Assembly: GCA_950097015.1 (NCBI GenBank)
Contig: CATNEN010000039.1
Location: forward strand, 20,267,501 to 20,331,500
Direction of reading: 5' to 3'
DNA length: 64,000 nt
Source of the DNA: Macrostomum hystrix
Taxonomy: Eukaryota > Platyhelminthes > Macrostomidae
Shown here: positions 24,673 through 37,514 of the stretch, in pieces
How the letters are laid out: every line of letters starts with the position of its first letter
Position numbering within the stretch: position 1 is the stretch's first letter
Notes under the pieces: model-generated
Told to the model about the DNA's origin: nothing
Database searches by the model: none
The model's input: only the letters and a program-made list of their open reading frames with translations
Position numbers and translations under genes: made by a program

Positions 24673-25261
24673 CGGCTGTTGGAAAATAATTCCAATTGCT
24701 TTTCTCTCGAGTCGCGAGTGCAATAAATTGTGCTAGACGCGGTCGCATTAAATAATTTCCTTTAGCCTCGTGATGTGTGCGTTGTCGTGATAGTCGCCTG
24801 GTAACTCAGGTAAATAGTTTGCATTGATAAAGCAGTACGATAACTTGCCAATGAGTTGAGCAGCATGTTGTTCGCAAATTATTCATGTTTTTCTATTCTT
24901 AGCAAAAAATCGTTTCTAAATGGATTTCAAGTTAGTAGCGAAGCTGATAAGCGTTATCTGACCTGACGAAGCAAAACATATAGATTCGAGTTTTCCAGAA
25001 TTCTTGCTTAAAATTTAAATGAAGAGCGAAAAATGTAAAGAAAAATTAATCAGCTGCTACTCGCAACCACAAGAGACAAGGAGACACAGTAAAAAAATCT
25101 AAAATGCACAACGCAAAGCACAATATTGCAGTCAAATTGCTCCCAGTCTATTTCAAAATTTTGAGAATTCGAAAGCACAGGTCAATGTTCAAAGTACACG
25201 TAAGCTTCACGCCTGGGGAACATTTTGATCTAGAAAATCCTATAGTTACGTCCTATAGTTA
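24673..25261. other. 5' flank of the ACE gene
   Basis: AT-rich sequence upstream of the ACE start on the minus strand; the ACE promoter should lie here. I see no TATA box or other motif placed well enough to call. Confidence 0.4.
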
Positions 25262-25990
25262 CATCTACTTGGGTCAGGTTGAACTTAGGTCAGGTTAAAC
25301 GTGGGTCAGGTTAAACTTGGGTCAGGTTAAACTTGGGTCAGGTTAAACTTGGGTTACGTTAACTTGGGGTCAGGTTGAACTTGGGTCAGGTTAAACTTGG
25401 GTTACGTTACCTTGGGTCAGGTTAAACTTGGGTCAGGTTAAACTTAGGTCAGGTTAAACTTGGGTCAGGTTAAACTTGGGTCAGGTTAAACTTGGGTCAG
25501 GTTAAACTGGGTCAGGTTAAACTTGGGTTACGTTAACTTGGGTCAGGTTAAACGTGGGTCAGGTTAAACTTGGGTCAGGTTAAACTTGGGTTACGTTAAC
25601 TTGGGGTCAGGTTGAACTTGGGGTCAGGTTAAACTTGGGTTACGTTAACTTGGGGTCAGGTTGAACTTGGGGTCAGGTTAAACTTGGGTTACGTTAACTT
25701 GGGGTCAGGTTGAACTTGGGTCAGGTTAAACTTGGGTTACGTTACCTTGGGTCAGGTTGAACTTGGGTCAGGTTGAACTTGGGTCAGGTTAAACTTGGGT
25801 CAGGTTAAGCTTGGGCCAGGTTAAAGTTGGGTCAGGTTAAACTTGGGTTAGGTTGAACTTGGGTCAGGTTAAACTTGGGTTACGTTACCTTGGGTCAGGT
25901 TGAACTTGGGTCAGGTTGAACTTGGGTCAGTTAAAACTTGGGTCAGGTTGAACTTGGGTCAGGTTAAGCTTGGGTCAGGTTAAAGTTGGA
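25262..25990. repeat. 16-bp minisatellite (aacttgggtcaggtta)
   Basis: About 45 units with variants such as 'ggttacgttaacttgg' and 'ggtcaggttgaacttg'. It runs almost directly into a second array with a different unit. Confidence 0.95.
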
Positions 25991-25995
25991 TTGTA

Positions 25996-26372
25996 ACTAG
26001 ATTGTAACTAGTTGGTATACAATCTAACATGTTAGTGTAAAATCTAACAGGTTGTTGTACAATCTAACATGTTGGTGTACAATCTAACTAGTTGGTGTAC
26101 AATCTAACTAGTTCGTGTACAATCTAACTAGTTGGTGTACAATCTAACAGGTTGGTGTACAATCTATCAGGTTGGTGTACAATCTAGCAGGTTGGTGTAA
26201 AATCTAACAGGTTGGTGTACAGTCTAACAGGTTGGTGTACAATCTAACAGGTTGGTGTACAATCTAGCAGGTTGGTGTACAATCTAACAGGTTGGTGTAC
26301 AATCTAGCAGGTTGGTGTACAATCTAACAGGTTGGTGTACAATCTAGCAGGTTGATGTACAATCTAACAGTT
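25996..26372. repeat. 20-bp minisatellite (gttggtgtacaatctaacag)
   Basis: About 18 units; the commonest variants are ctaacag, ctagcag and ctaacta. Only a short transition separates it from the preceding 16-bp array. Confidence 0.95.
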
Positions 26373-26935
26373 TTGTTTCGAATCGAATTCATTGGTGACA
26401 AATGGATGTCCAAATGAAAAATTTGTAGGCAATTTATGGATGATGTACACTTTTTACGTTTATTTTTCACAAAAGAACACAGATAAATAACTATAGTCTG
26501 ACGAAGCGTTGTCCTTTTTCCTGGACGGCTAAAGAACACAAAAGCTAAGATAAATAACAGGCACAACAACGCAAAATAACTTTTTCTATCTAGAGGTAAG
26601 CATTCGGTTGCAAAGCAGAACACTAATACAGCAACTCAAAGTTTAATTCTGTATGAAAATATTTCAGAGAATCAATGAATAGTGTCACAGCGCAACAATG
26701 TGGCAGAACAAAGAGGCATGTTGTAATCAGTAACTAAGTTAGCATGACACACTGGCGTTAGTTTCGATGACAAGGTGACCCACTATATGCAGCAAATCGA
26801 GTTAATCAGCCTAAAAAACTGTTTAGTTAAAGTACAAATTTTCCGATGTCGTGAAGCGAATGCGCATTTTTCCGAAATCTGTCTCTACATTAGCCAGGAG
26901 TAAATAGCAGAACCTTCTATGTCAGTTCTCCTTCG
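26373..26935. other. 3' flank of the GPCR gene
   Basis: No coding exon recognised. The part next to 26936 is likely GPCR 3' UTR, since that gene is read on the minus strand. Confidence 0.45.
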
Positions 26936-29532
26936 TCACTCGAATCGCTTCAGCAGCTGCTGCCGCCGTCTCTGTTCCTCGTCAAGCGGCTCTTCGGACA
27001 GTTCCACTTCGTCAGCCGGCGAGAGGTCGCTGCCGTTTCTCTGCCCGACTGGCTCGAGGCAGATTTCATCTGCCTCCGTCTGGAATCGGATGCTCTTTGC
27101 TAGATACTGCGGCGGCTGCTGCTGCTGCTGCTTCTGCTGCTGCTCCTTGCGGCGCTTCCTACGGCGAGGCCTCCTGCCCAGCGCCAAGGCCATGTTGCGG
27201 CGAAAGTTGGCGCTCCACACGCAGTAGATGAAAAAGTTCACGGCCGAGTTAAGCAGGGTTAACAGCGAGCCGACAGAATAAAAGTATGAATAGAACCAGT
27301 TGCCTTTCTCGAAGCTGGTGTCCAGCAGAAGGTGCCAGACAGCTCCGGGCAGTTCAGTGGCAACAAACACAGCAATGATGACCACCAGCATCTTGGTGTC
27401 CTCGGTGCGTCTCGTTGCTTCCCTGGTGAGAATTGCTCGAATTCGCGATGCCACTAGCAGGCTCCGGATAAGCAGAGCATTGAATACCAGCAGCCACAGA
27501 ACAGGGCCCAGCGACAGAAAGATGAAGTACATCAGCTTCTTGTACACCAGCATGTACAAATGGCCGAAGCGCTCCGGCTGGGCCTGTGTGACATTCAGCG
27601 GCAGGCAGCGGTGTGGAACAACCGTGTGCTCAATCAGTAGCGGCAGGTTGTACAGCAGGGAAGTGGCAGAGACGCAGATGCAGTACATGCGCGAGCGACG
27701 CGGGTTGCTTCGCCGGCCGGACATGAAAGGGTTCTGCACCACTGTGTAGCGGTCGAGCGCCACGATGAGGATGATCCAGTTGCGAGCGGTGCGAGCCACG
27801 CTGCCCAGGTACCAGACCGCGGGTAGGGCCACTTGGATGACAGGATTAGCATTCAGCAGAGTCTGCAGCTGGACTCCAGACTCGTCCCGAATAAGGACAC
27901 CAAGGCCCATGTAGACTACGATGTAGGGCGCGGAAAGACCGATGAACACGGTGTCGACTGCGGGGACGTGTGGTGACGGAGGGGTTAATAATAATGATAT
28001 GTGCGTGTGGCCAAAGGCACATGGAACGTCATTTAATGTTTGTAGCAACGACCACTAGAAGAAGAAGGATGGGACACTTCGTTTCCTGGAAAATATATTA
28101 AAGGTAGATTTTCACGGAAGCACAAGCGACATAGGAAATTGTCACGTTTTTCACATAAAATTGTTGATAACTTTTTACTGGAAGCCAATCCAATGCTGTT
28201 CTTTTAATGTATCTTGCAAAAAATTTCGCTTCAACGAATTTTTGAAAGCTTCTTTTCTTAAACATTGATAATTAATGATAAAGATAAATATGATAAATTA
28301 AGGAAAAAAATGAAGATAAATTATTCATGAATGAAGCTTCCAAGAAGCAAAGTGCCCGTCCATTTACTTCTTGTGGTCCTTGATTTGTAGTCGCTTTTTT
28401 TCAAACGTCTATGGCTCAAAGCTTTTCTAAAAAGGAAATTTAGATTACCGTTTATTGGTTGATAATTCAATCTCGGCCATAGACTATTTGACCAATGAAG
28501 CTATCGGTCATAGAAAAATTATAATAGCTCGTAAATCATCAAGGACTACTTAATCTGTGATTAAGAAGTCCTTGTAAATAACCAAATTGACACGTGCAGA
28601 AATGTTAGGGCACAGGTACTTAGGTATTTTGTATTACTTTACGCTCGTATATAGCTGAATATATTATAGCATTTGTGGGTTGAGGGTTATATGTTCGGTT
28701 TGTTTTACTAAATCTAATCCATTCAAAATTTTAAACGCAACGTTAGACTACGAAAAGTGGAAATCTAAAAACTGCACCGGGTATGAATGAAAAAGTACAT
28801 ACAGTTAGAGTTCCAGAATTGCATTGGCTTCCTGCAATTTTCTCGATAATCTTTTTCCTTCTCTCTCAATCAAATACAACATGAGTGCTGCATTAAAGTT
28901 TCGTCATTTTTATTTTTGTGATTCTACTGCTGCATGCCGAATTCGTATTGTGGGATTGTTTAGAATGGATATATCAATAATAAACAGTACGAGCTATTTT
29001 ATCGTTCCGTTTGCAGAAAGATATGCTAAATATGAACGATGTTTACTAAATTTATGTCTATCGGTTTGATTTTTATGAGAAAATGCTGTGAAAACCCCGG
29101 GGGTAAAACTTATATCTGCCTGGTGAATTCATAGTCCAGGCAGTGCAAACTCTCAATGAGCCCTGTGGGTTGGCGGGATGGGCATCACTTCACAACGCCA
29201 GCCCCAAGCCTTCTCTCCGTGGCTGCGCCCCAAACGTCGCGGATTCGAGCTCAGGGCGCTCGGTGTTGGACGCGGACCTAACCACGATGTCACACATTCG
29301 GATACTTACAAGTTGACAGCGCCAGTAGCAGTACACTCATCGACGACTTCCCAATGTCCCGCTTCAGCACCAGAATTGACAGCGAATTCAGAACCAGGCC
29401 CATCACAAAAATGATCGACGATAGAATGACATCTGTTAGCAGGATGAAGCGCTTCTCAAATGCGTTGAAATGGTCGGCAAGGCAGGAGTCGTTCGACTCA
29501 CTGTCGTTCAGCCCGTATACGTTGTCGCTCAT
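26936..29532 (-). CDS. Class A (rhodopsin-like) GPCR, neuropeptide-receptor type
   Basis: Two exons, 29532-29310 and 27957-26936, joined in phase (ACT T|TC GAC) to give 414 residues and a stop. TM1 reads SSIIFVMGLVLNSLSILVL. TM2 spans the intron (LALST|FDTVFIGLS) and restores the conserved Asp. TM3 ends in the DRY motif (NWIILIVALDRYTVV). TM6 contains VFVATELPGAVWHLL, and TM7 has the NSAVNFFIY form of NPxxY. The N-terminus has likely N-glycosylation (LNDSESNDS). The tail is basic with a glutamine run. The pattern resembles FMRFamide/myosuppressin-type receptors, but the ligand cannot be assigned. I see no Cys at the usual extracellular end of TM3, although one exists in loop 2 (PHRCLPL). The 1,352-bp intron carries a SINE fragment. 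Confidence 0.9.
29160..29275 (-). mobile_element. Family 1 SINE fragment, copy 6, in the GPCR intron
   Basis: Matches 'cccaagccttctctccgtgg' and the adjoining 'ctgcgccccaaa', which recur near 52036-52070. Only the head-proximal part is left. Confidence 0.65.
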
Positions 29533-31504
29533 GTTTACTACTTAATCGAGCAAAGTTTGACTTCTGTGCCTAAGGAAGGTACCTAGTACAGACTGGCGAC
29601 TTACGTTGGAGAGGCATTTGTTATACTATGGGGCAACATTCCACCCCGAGGAGGGGAAGAAAATTTCTGGGAGGAATTAATCCGAGTGTGCAGCGAACCA
29701 ATCAGGAGCGGCAGACTGCCTGCAGCAGAAGGAAGGTGAGAGTTTTGGGCGGCTTTCGGTTTCTGCGCTTCCTTTAGCAGCAATTATGCACGTCAGCAGG
29801 AAAAAATCAAGCCCTTCTTTAACACAAACGTAGGCACTGTAATTATCATTGCCCTCCAGTTGCTAGGAGTTTGCCTATCCCCAACTTTTAATTTACTGCT
29901 ACGCCTCAGACGAATATGAAGGACTAATTTCCTCTTTTTAATCACCTTCTATAGTTCAGTGGAATGGCGAATAGAACCTAAAATAATGACAAATGACTAT
30001 TTTGTACCAAAGAATGCTAAATAAAAGCAGACATCCACCTTTGCAGAAAACATCCCGTGACCCGTATAGCCGTGCTATTTTCTGCGGTAATCCACAGCTC
30101 TGTGATATTGCTTAGGCTATTGGCACGAATGCGTAATAAACTTAGGAAAGCAGAGAAACAAAAAGAAGTACACCAAGAGACATGACGGATGCGACAGACA
30201 GTCTGATCTAAAATTACCGTTCATCCGTTTCGACGTTGCATCATTTTTACTAATTAGTCGATAAGTCTAATTTCTAAGATAATCAGCATAAAAACAAAAC
30301 CGTGGCGCCATTTTCCGTCAATTATGGCTCGAAAAAACACGATAACTTCGTGAAAACCAGATTTTTCTGAGACTAATATTTGAATCGAAAATAGAGTAAA
30401 AATAGGTTTGAAAATACCAACTCGCAAAATATGGCAGCAGAGCCGACAGAAGAAAAACAAATCTAGACAAAAGCGATTTACAGATATTTGTGTTGTTCAA
30501 ATTTGCGGCAAATCCAAACTGAATATAGAATGTCTTTCAATATTGTTCTATTGTGTTTGAACAATCAATTTATCATTTTCCCTGAAGGCAACCGCCATCG
30601 TTTCATTGTTTAGTCGACAAAAGCCACCTGGTTGCGAATCCTGTTTCTCTATACGCTTTCGATTCCCAGGAAATAAAAAAACTTGACTTTGTGATATGCG
30701 AAACAGCACTTTTTTCAAAGACATTGCATCGAAAAATTGCAAACATATAAAAAAATCAATGGAGTAAATATCATGGGATAGAAATTGGGACTTTTGTTAA
30801 AAATCAAACCAATCCAAACCAAATCAAACCAAAATCGACCGATCGGTTGATCGTTGAATGGAATTTGGCAATACTTGTGCAAAATAGAAAATATTTCTAA
30901 AAATTGAACATAGCCTGGTTGTATCGTAAGCTCGTATCTTCCAAAAATAATATTTTGTAAATTTTTGTTAGCTAACAAAGGAGCCCACATGAATTATATT
31001 TCTGTAATAGAGAAGACTACAATAATGTACCTGCATATTTTCCTGAGGTAAAAATAATATAACTTAAAAATAGAATAATGTGTATTTTACTCACGAACTT
31101 TTAGAGCTTACCCACTTCATGTAAAGTTTGTCCCGAGAAGTTAAAAGCCTAGTAACCCTAGTTGTCATATCATCAGTTATTATCTATTGATTATGTCGAG
31201 GTTCGTCACGACACGTAAACTTGTTTTTATATGAAAAAAACGTTAAAATTACTTGGAGGAAAAAGCTGGTTTCCGCCCACCTGCGTGCCCATTATCTGCC
31301 CGCTCAAAAGCACGCTCAAGCAAGCAAAATGATCTTCGTGTTGCGACGCTAAATGATCTGCGAGTTACGACGAAGATGTTGGAGCTACAAACAGAACTAG
31401 CTATTTCTTTCTAGGATTTGCGACAGACACTTTCAAGAGATTTTACAGAGGTTTTTGATAAGAACATTTTTATTATAGCGCGTTTTCCACTCCCACCAAT
31501 GTCC
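29533..31504. other. Intergenic, 5' of the GPCR gene
   Basis: AT-rich sequence in which I recognise no gene. The GPCR promoter should lie near 29533-29700. Near 30800-30850 there is a short run of aatccaaacc/aatcaaacc repeats. Confidence 0.4.
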
Positions 31505-31660
31505 GTGAGCTCGATAATGTGGTGAAGCCACATACATTCGGGGCGCACGGTATCTATATGTGTGTGCTCAGGAGTCAGCCAAACGGGCAGACACTACATG
31601 GCCTGGTCTACTGTCGCAAAATTATGTGCCAGTGGCTACAGAGCCCTCCTGCAACTTTTC
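31505..31660 (+). mobile_element. Family 1 SINE fragment, copy 7, internally deleted
   Basis: The head part 'gccacatacattcggggcgc' is joined directly to the 3' part 'ctcaggagtcagccaaacgg', and it ends 'acagagccctcctgcaac'. The middle of the element is missing. Confidence 0.65.
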
Positions 31661-33160
31661 TTAATCATTGTGAGTTTTTGACGTCCAGACTTGGAAAAAA
31701 CTCTAAATAAGGAAATGACGGCGAGAGAGATACCGAAAGTAAGAGAAGTACAACCATAGTCTGCGCGATAAATTATAGTCCCTGAGGTTGATCAAGCTGC
31801 CCGATAGAGATAATCTTTCGTATTCTTAAAATCTCGCCTCTGACCACTTGATACATGTCCACTTGACTTGTCATACTGTAGCCATTTTTATGACAGGTCT
31901 AAATTTCGCATTTGAATATCACGTCTCACGTCTTTGAATATCATATCACGGCTGTTGAAGGACCCTTGACGATGGGTTGTTGAAGGCCGATGGAATCCGC
32001 TGCACGCATGGAGAAAACCATAGACAGCTTCATTACACACGTCGAAAAAATATTTAAACTGAAAAGGAGAAAAGGCTTTATATGCTTTAAATAAAAAAAT
32101 TCGTCTCATTTAGGTCCTCAAAACCGGAATTGATTAAAAAATCACTGGGGCCTTTGGAATAATATAATAAGGAAGAGGATGTCGACGTTGACGATCACAA
32201 AACAAAAGCTTTTTGGTTTGGGGACTTGCGACGAAAACAGAAGCCATAAAAAATTGGGGGAGGGGAAACTTTTAATTCTTTGAGTTTCATTCATTTTGAA
32301 AGTTCCAGATAGATTGTGTTCGCACAAAAGAGAAGAGGGTGCATCGAAGAATGCGTCGGATGGCAAAATGCGCTTTGAAGTTTTACTACTCGCCTAGGTA
32401 CGAATTCTTACGGGCTGTCCCGAAATGACGTCATAGGCTATTTATAGAAGCCACTCGCGTAGAACGAATCTGACCTTTATTGACTTTTGGTATTGATTGA
32501 CACGTTATTTAGAGTATTCATTTGTCCGTCGAATAGGCGAGCGGTAGCTGGATGTTGTTGTTACTGTTTGCTGCTGCTGTTTTGTTGTTGTGGTTGTTGA
32601 GATTGCTGTTCTTTTATGAAACAGGGAGACATAAAGAAGCCGTAATTTTTGTGAAAAAATTAGGTGTTGTGTATTTGGTCCCTAGATTAGGGATCTATTA
32701 AAAATGTAGCATTTATAAACAGATATTGTATTTAAATAAACAGGAAATTTCACTTGCGCCAGTTATAGATTATAGACTTCCTAAATTTCCTGAAACATGT
32801 ATGAGGTGTTTTAGGTACCTAGCATTTTAAGCTAATTAAAATATTTCCAGGTAACTAGAATTGGAATGTCTAATATAAAGTTTTCAATTATTTCAAGCGC
32901 GTCAATCTTACTTGCATATTCAAAGACTCAAAGACTCAAAGATTCAAAGATTCAAAGCCAACTCAACGCGGCCCTAGTCCACCATTTAGACTATGGTTCA
33001 GCAGAAGTGTAGATAGAAGTTTTTATTGTGGGGTCTAAATCCTGGGTGGAGAATTCCCATCGATTTGCATGAGGACACCTTCCATGGATTTGAAAGACGC
33101 CACCATCGACTTGGGCATGAGACGCGACCATTGACTTGGGGGTGAGACGCCACCATGGAT
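31661..33160. other. Intergenic, no gene recognised
   Basis: AT-rich sequence with a (gtt)n/(ctg)n-like tract near 32550-32610 and four 10-bp caaagactca/caaagattca units near 32926-32957. Confidence 0.4.
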
Positions 33161-33164
33161 TCGG

Positions 33165-33915
33165 AGAGCGTCACCATGATTCGGTGAACGTCACTATGGA
33201 TTCGGAGGACGTCACCATGGATTCGGAGGACGTCACCATGATTCGGTGAACGTCACTATGGATTCGGAGGACGTCACCATGGATTCGGAGGACGTCACCA
33301 TGATTCGGTGAACGTCACTATGGATTCGGAGGACGTCACCATGGATTCGGAGGACGTCACCATGATTCGGTGAACGTCACTATGGATTCGGAGGACGTCA
33401 CCATGGATTCGGAGGACGTCACCATGATTCGGTGAACGTCACTATGGATTCGGAGGACGTCACCATGGATTCGGAGGACGTCACTATGGATTCGGAGGAC
33501 GTCACTATGGATTCGGAGGACGTCACCATGGATTCGGAGGACGTCACCATGATTCGGTGAACGTCACTATGGATTCGGAGGACGTCACCATGGATTCGGA
33601 GGACGTCACCATGATTCGGTGAACGTCACTATGGATTCGGAGGACGTCACCATGGATTCGGAGGACGTCACCATGATTCGGTGAACGTCACTATGGATTC
33701 GGAGGACGTCACCATGGATTCGGAGGACGTCACTATGGATTCGGAGGACGTCACCATGGATTCGGAGGACGTCACCATGGATTCGGAGGACGTCACCTGG
33801 ATTCAGAATACGTCACCATGGATTCGTAGAACGTCAACATGGATTCGTAGAACGTCAACATGGATTCGCAGGACGTCACCATGGGTTCGGAGGACGTCAC
33901 CATGGATTCGAGGTG
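33165..33915. repeat. 21-bp minisatellite with 62-bp higher-order unit (atggattcggaggacgtcac)
   Basis: 21-bp units (shown here less one base) alternate with a 20-bp variant (atgattcggtgaacgtcact). The common higher-order unit is 20+21+21 = 62 bp. Every unit includes cgtca, most as gacgtcac, a half CRE-type site. Confidence 0.95.
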
Positions 33916-33930
33916 TCGCACCACCATGGA

Positions 33931-34814
33931 TTTAAGACGGATATTCGAGGAGCGCCCCTGTCGTTCTTCAAGTGATTAAACAGCCGGGCCTGGGCCACGT
34001 AATTAATCGCTGCAACACCACAGGAGCGCTACATGATTCCAGATCTATAGTGAGTCGATACCAATAGCAAATTGTCCGCTTGACAGGAGCAGGACCCCCT
34101 CCATGTTGGTTTTCAGTGCTCAGCGGACCTGGTGAAATCCAATTTCCTTTTTTCTCGCCGTGGCGTGAAACACACAAAGGGATTGGGGTGAGAGAGACAC
34201 ACAGGCGGAGCTGGGAGGGCCACAGTTCCGAGAAAAGACAAAGGGTAAAGGAGGAAGACGACGGATACAAGGGACAAGCCAAGCGGAGGAAAAGCGAGGA
34301 TTTCAGTTGAACATGTAATAAAGAGAGAATGAAATACTGTAGAGGTTGACTAGGCCTGTCCCGTCTCTGTCTTAGAATATCACTATATTTTTATCTGCAG
34401 CAAAATTTCAATATCACGGCTTACGACTAGCCAACATGAATATTTTGCGTGTAATTTGGGGAAAATCACCTGCACCTTTCCGGACAGTGATCTTTCCAAA
34501 AAGAAAAAAAATCATCAAAAGGATTTCTTATCGGACAAGGCTTAGAAATACCCGTGCAGTGTTTCTATTTAAATTAAGAAGTACTTTATTTACAGTTTGA
34601 CAACTAAAAGATCGTTTCTTGTACGAGTAACTTGAAGCTTCACCGAGGCTCGAATAATTTTGCTTGGACCGAATGACGTTGCGGAGATAAGCCAAACTCA
34701 AAGATTTGAAATTTCATCTGGATGAGGATCGAGTTACGTTTTTCTGTGATGTGATCTTATTAATGCAGAGGCGAAATTTTAGAAGAGGGCTCGAAAACTT
34801 TACAGGACAGAAAA
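33931..34814. other. Intergenic, no gene recognised
   Basis: Contains overlapping open frames of about 76 and 104 codons on opposite strands (34080-34310 and 33968-34282). Neither resembles a family I know. The rest is AT-rich. Confidence 0.4.
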
Positions 34815-35240
34815 CATCAAAAGTTCGAAGCGCCACAAGCTCAAAACGTCACGAGCTCAATGCTTTATACAAGCTCGAAAAATAATGAGCTCGAACTATC
34901 AAGAGCTCGAAGCGTCACAATCTCGAAACGTCACGAGCTCAAAACGCTAGAAGCTCGAAACGTCACGAGTTCGAAACGTCACAAGCTCGAAAGGGCACAT
35001 CTCGAAGCGTCAAACTTGAAGCTTCACAAGCTCGAAGCGTCACAAGCTCGAAGCTTCACAAGCTCGAAGCTTCACAAGCTCGAAGCGTCACAAGCTCGAA
35101 GCGTCACAAGCTCGAAGCTTCACAAGCTCGAAGCGTCACAAGCTTGAAGCGTCACAAGCTCGAAGCTTCACAAGCTCGAAGTTTCACGAGCTCGAAGCGT
35201 CACAAGCTCGAAGCATCACAAGCTCGAAGCATCACAAGCA
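34815..35240. repeat. 16-bp minisatellite (cacaagctcgaagcgt)
   Basis: About 25 units. The left third is degenerate and the right part is regular, with aagcgt, aagctt and aagcat variants. Short open frames through it are repeat artefacts. Confidence 0.93.
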
Positions 35241-35249
35241 TATTAGTAT

Positions 35250-37514
35250 CACAAGCAAATAAATTCAGGCTTCAAACTAACGAGATTGAAAACTTCACTA
35301 ACTTAGAGCTCGAAGGGTTCAGAGCACTATATATACGAGTATTTAATAATTCGGTCTCCCTTGAACTCTTTCCACTCCAGTTTTTCGTTGAAGATTTCAT
35401 TAACCCAAAAACTGACTGCATGTTTACTTATTTGGTTCTCCCGAGGGAAAATGTTTTTTCCAATGATTGGAAATCAGCCAAAGGGGGTTGGAATATTACG
35501 AGCTAGAAAAATATTGTGCTCGCAGTTCATTTCGACGAATGAAGGAAGTAAGTCACTGAGACCGGTGGGTTGGGATCAGTTATAATTGCGTTGGTGCGCC
35601 AAGTCAAAGCTCCAAGCGCTCGTGTATTTATGACAGGCTCGATCTATACTATAATATTATACATAACTAAGGTATGATAAATGCCTCCATGCATAACAGA
35701 AGCCGATCGATCAATCCGGGTGTATTATAGTAAGGATCAGAGAGACGAAAGTAATAGTAGTGGCTAAGGAGAATATACGATATAGGAATAAATAGCAAAG
35801 TTATCAAATCCACCGACTTCTGTGCGAGAAAAAAACGGTGAGAAGACGACAGATTCAAACCGAATGCGCCAAGATTTATAGCGATACAGGACCGAAGCGT
35901 TCGTTTAGTTTGTACATCTTTTAAACGCAGTTTTCTGCGTTTTTTATTTCAGTCTTAAGGTCACTGGTCTCGTGATGGTTTGTGCTTTACAGTATTGTGA
36001 AGAATTTAATTCTTGTCAATTGGCGAGACAAAGGCGAGACCGCGAGTACTGAAAGCACAATTTGGCGGCCCTCGCAATCACATAGCTCAGAATCAATCAC
36101 AGGGATGTGTAGATATGCTCTGACATCATACACCTTCTTGGGTTGGCCCTCAAGAGTGTAAATTGCACGACAAGCCAACAAGCTTAATTTAAGCCGACAT
36201 AGCCTAAAGTTAAATTACTTATAATAGTCGATCGCGTATTATATACAGCTAATCAAATGGGTAAATACAGTAACACTGTGGGAATCTAACTGTTCATTTT
36301 ATACGGTTGAGCATAACGAACAGCAGAACGTAAGGCAAATGTATAAGACAAGAATGATCAAGGACCACCTCTAAGTAGCTAGCTTTACATTAGTAAAGTC
36401 TACTTTAGTAGTCTTTGACAAAGATTCTGATCCTTGATTGAATTTCATTATAGGCAGAAAAATGCCAGTTAACTTAATAATCCAATAATCAGTTTATAAA
36501 CACGAACGCATAAATATATTAAGCCTTCTTAAATGATCTAATATCATTATGATATTCATTTCGTGTTATATACTGAATGCCTAATAAGCAGCAGCGGCAG
36601 GCTAGTACACCATATAAAATTGGTAAAGTGCAATTACTTTCTTCCGAATTGCAGGCGGGTAAAATGTCCTACTACTTCACAGCAGCCAACACAGGCTCGT
36701 TTACACACACGCCTGCAGCCTTCCCATAGAATATTGGCACTGCTGCACAGCCTACAGGCTATATACTTTAGCCGCGAACTGTACCCCTCTGTTTGGCTGT
36801 TACACGGCCGAAAAGCAAGCCAGCTACATGTAAGTAATACCTGTACAAGTACACAAATGAATCCTGCAACGACAAGGCCAGCTAGGGGAGAGTGGTAAAC
36901 AAAATGTCGCCATCAATTCGCAACTACATACAGCTCCGTCCTTTGTTACCATTTCTTCAGCGTCAGTTTTTAGTACTATGCTGGCATTCGCGCATGAAGA
37001 AACGGATAGGCCGCAGAATTACTTTACTTGCACGCGCTGACTTAGTTTTTTCACAGCGAACGGAATGCTAATTCAAAATGAACTTTTTCTTTAAGTTGTA
37101 ATTGCTGAACATCCATCGGCGAGCTATAGCTATATACGCTTGTAGAAGGCTTGGATCCTTGCCCAAGTATCATTACATAATATTTTTTGTGTTTTGAAAA
37201 GAAAGCAAATACTTAGGAAAATAGGCAGAAAAAATATTTTTCAGGATAGCTTACACTTAAACACTGATTCAAGCTAGAACATTTACTTTATTTTGCACTT
37301 AAAGCATTGTAAATGTATAATTGACATACTAAATGACAAATAAGTTAGTACATAACAACAATAGTACAAACGCCGACACATAGGGCCAGATAGATAAAGT
37401 GATAGTTAGGAATTTTTTCAGGTCAAAGTTATTAGCAATGGGCATCCGGTCTAGCACGGGACACTTTCAGCCATTTAACAGTAGAAAGTGCACGGGGTCG
37501 GTGCACTTTCAATA
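35250..37514. other. Intergenic, no gene recognised apart from a SINE fragment
   Basis: AT-rich. An unrecognised 111-codon frame lies at 36563-36898 (+) without splice or similarity support. Confidence 0.4.
36055..36185 (-). mobile_element. Family 1 SINE fragment, copy 8
   Basis: Minus-strand match to the body: ggttggccctcaagagtgta and attgcacgacaagcc (plus-strand reading) correspond to 52001-52040 in the full copy. Confidence 0.65.

Noticed and set aside
34045-34057. 13-base match to the phage T7 promoter core (minus-strand cgactcactatag), next to a BglII site
   Set aside because: The upstream part of the promoter (-17 to -13) is not matched and the surroundings are not vector-like. Most likely chance, though a vector check of the assembly is cheap.
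34080-34310. 76-codon frame (+) and overlapping 104-codon frame (-)
   Set aside because: Neither has similarity to a known family, nor splice or start context. Low support.
36563-36898. 111-codon frame (+)
   Set aside because: Unrecognised sequence in an AT-rich intergenic region; coding potential not convincing.
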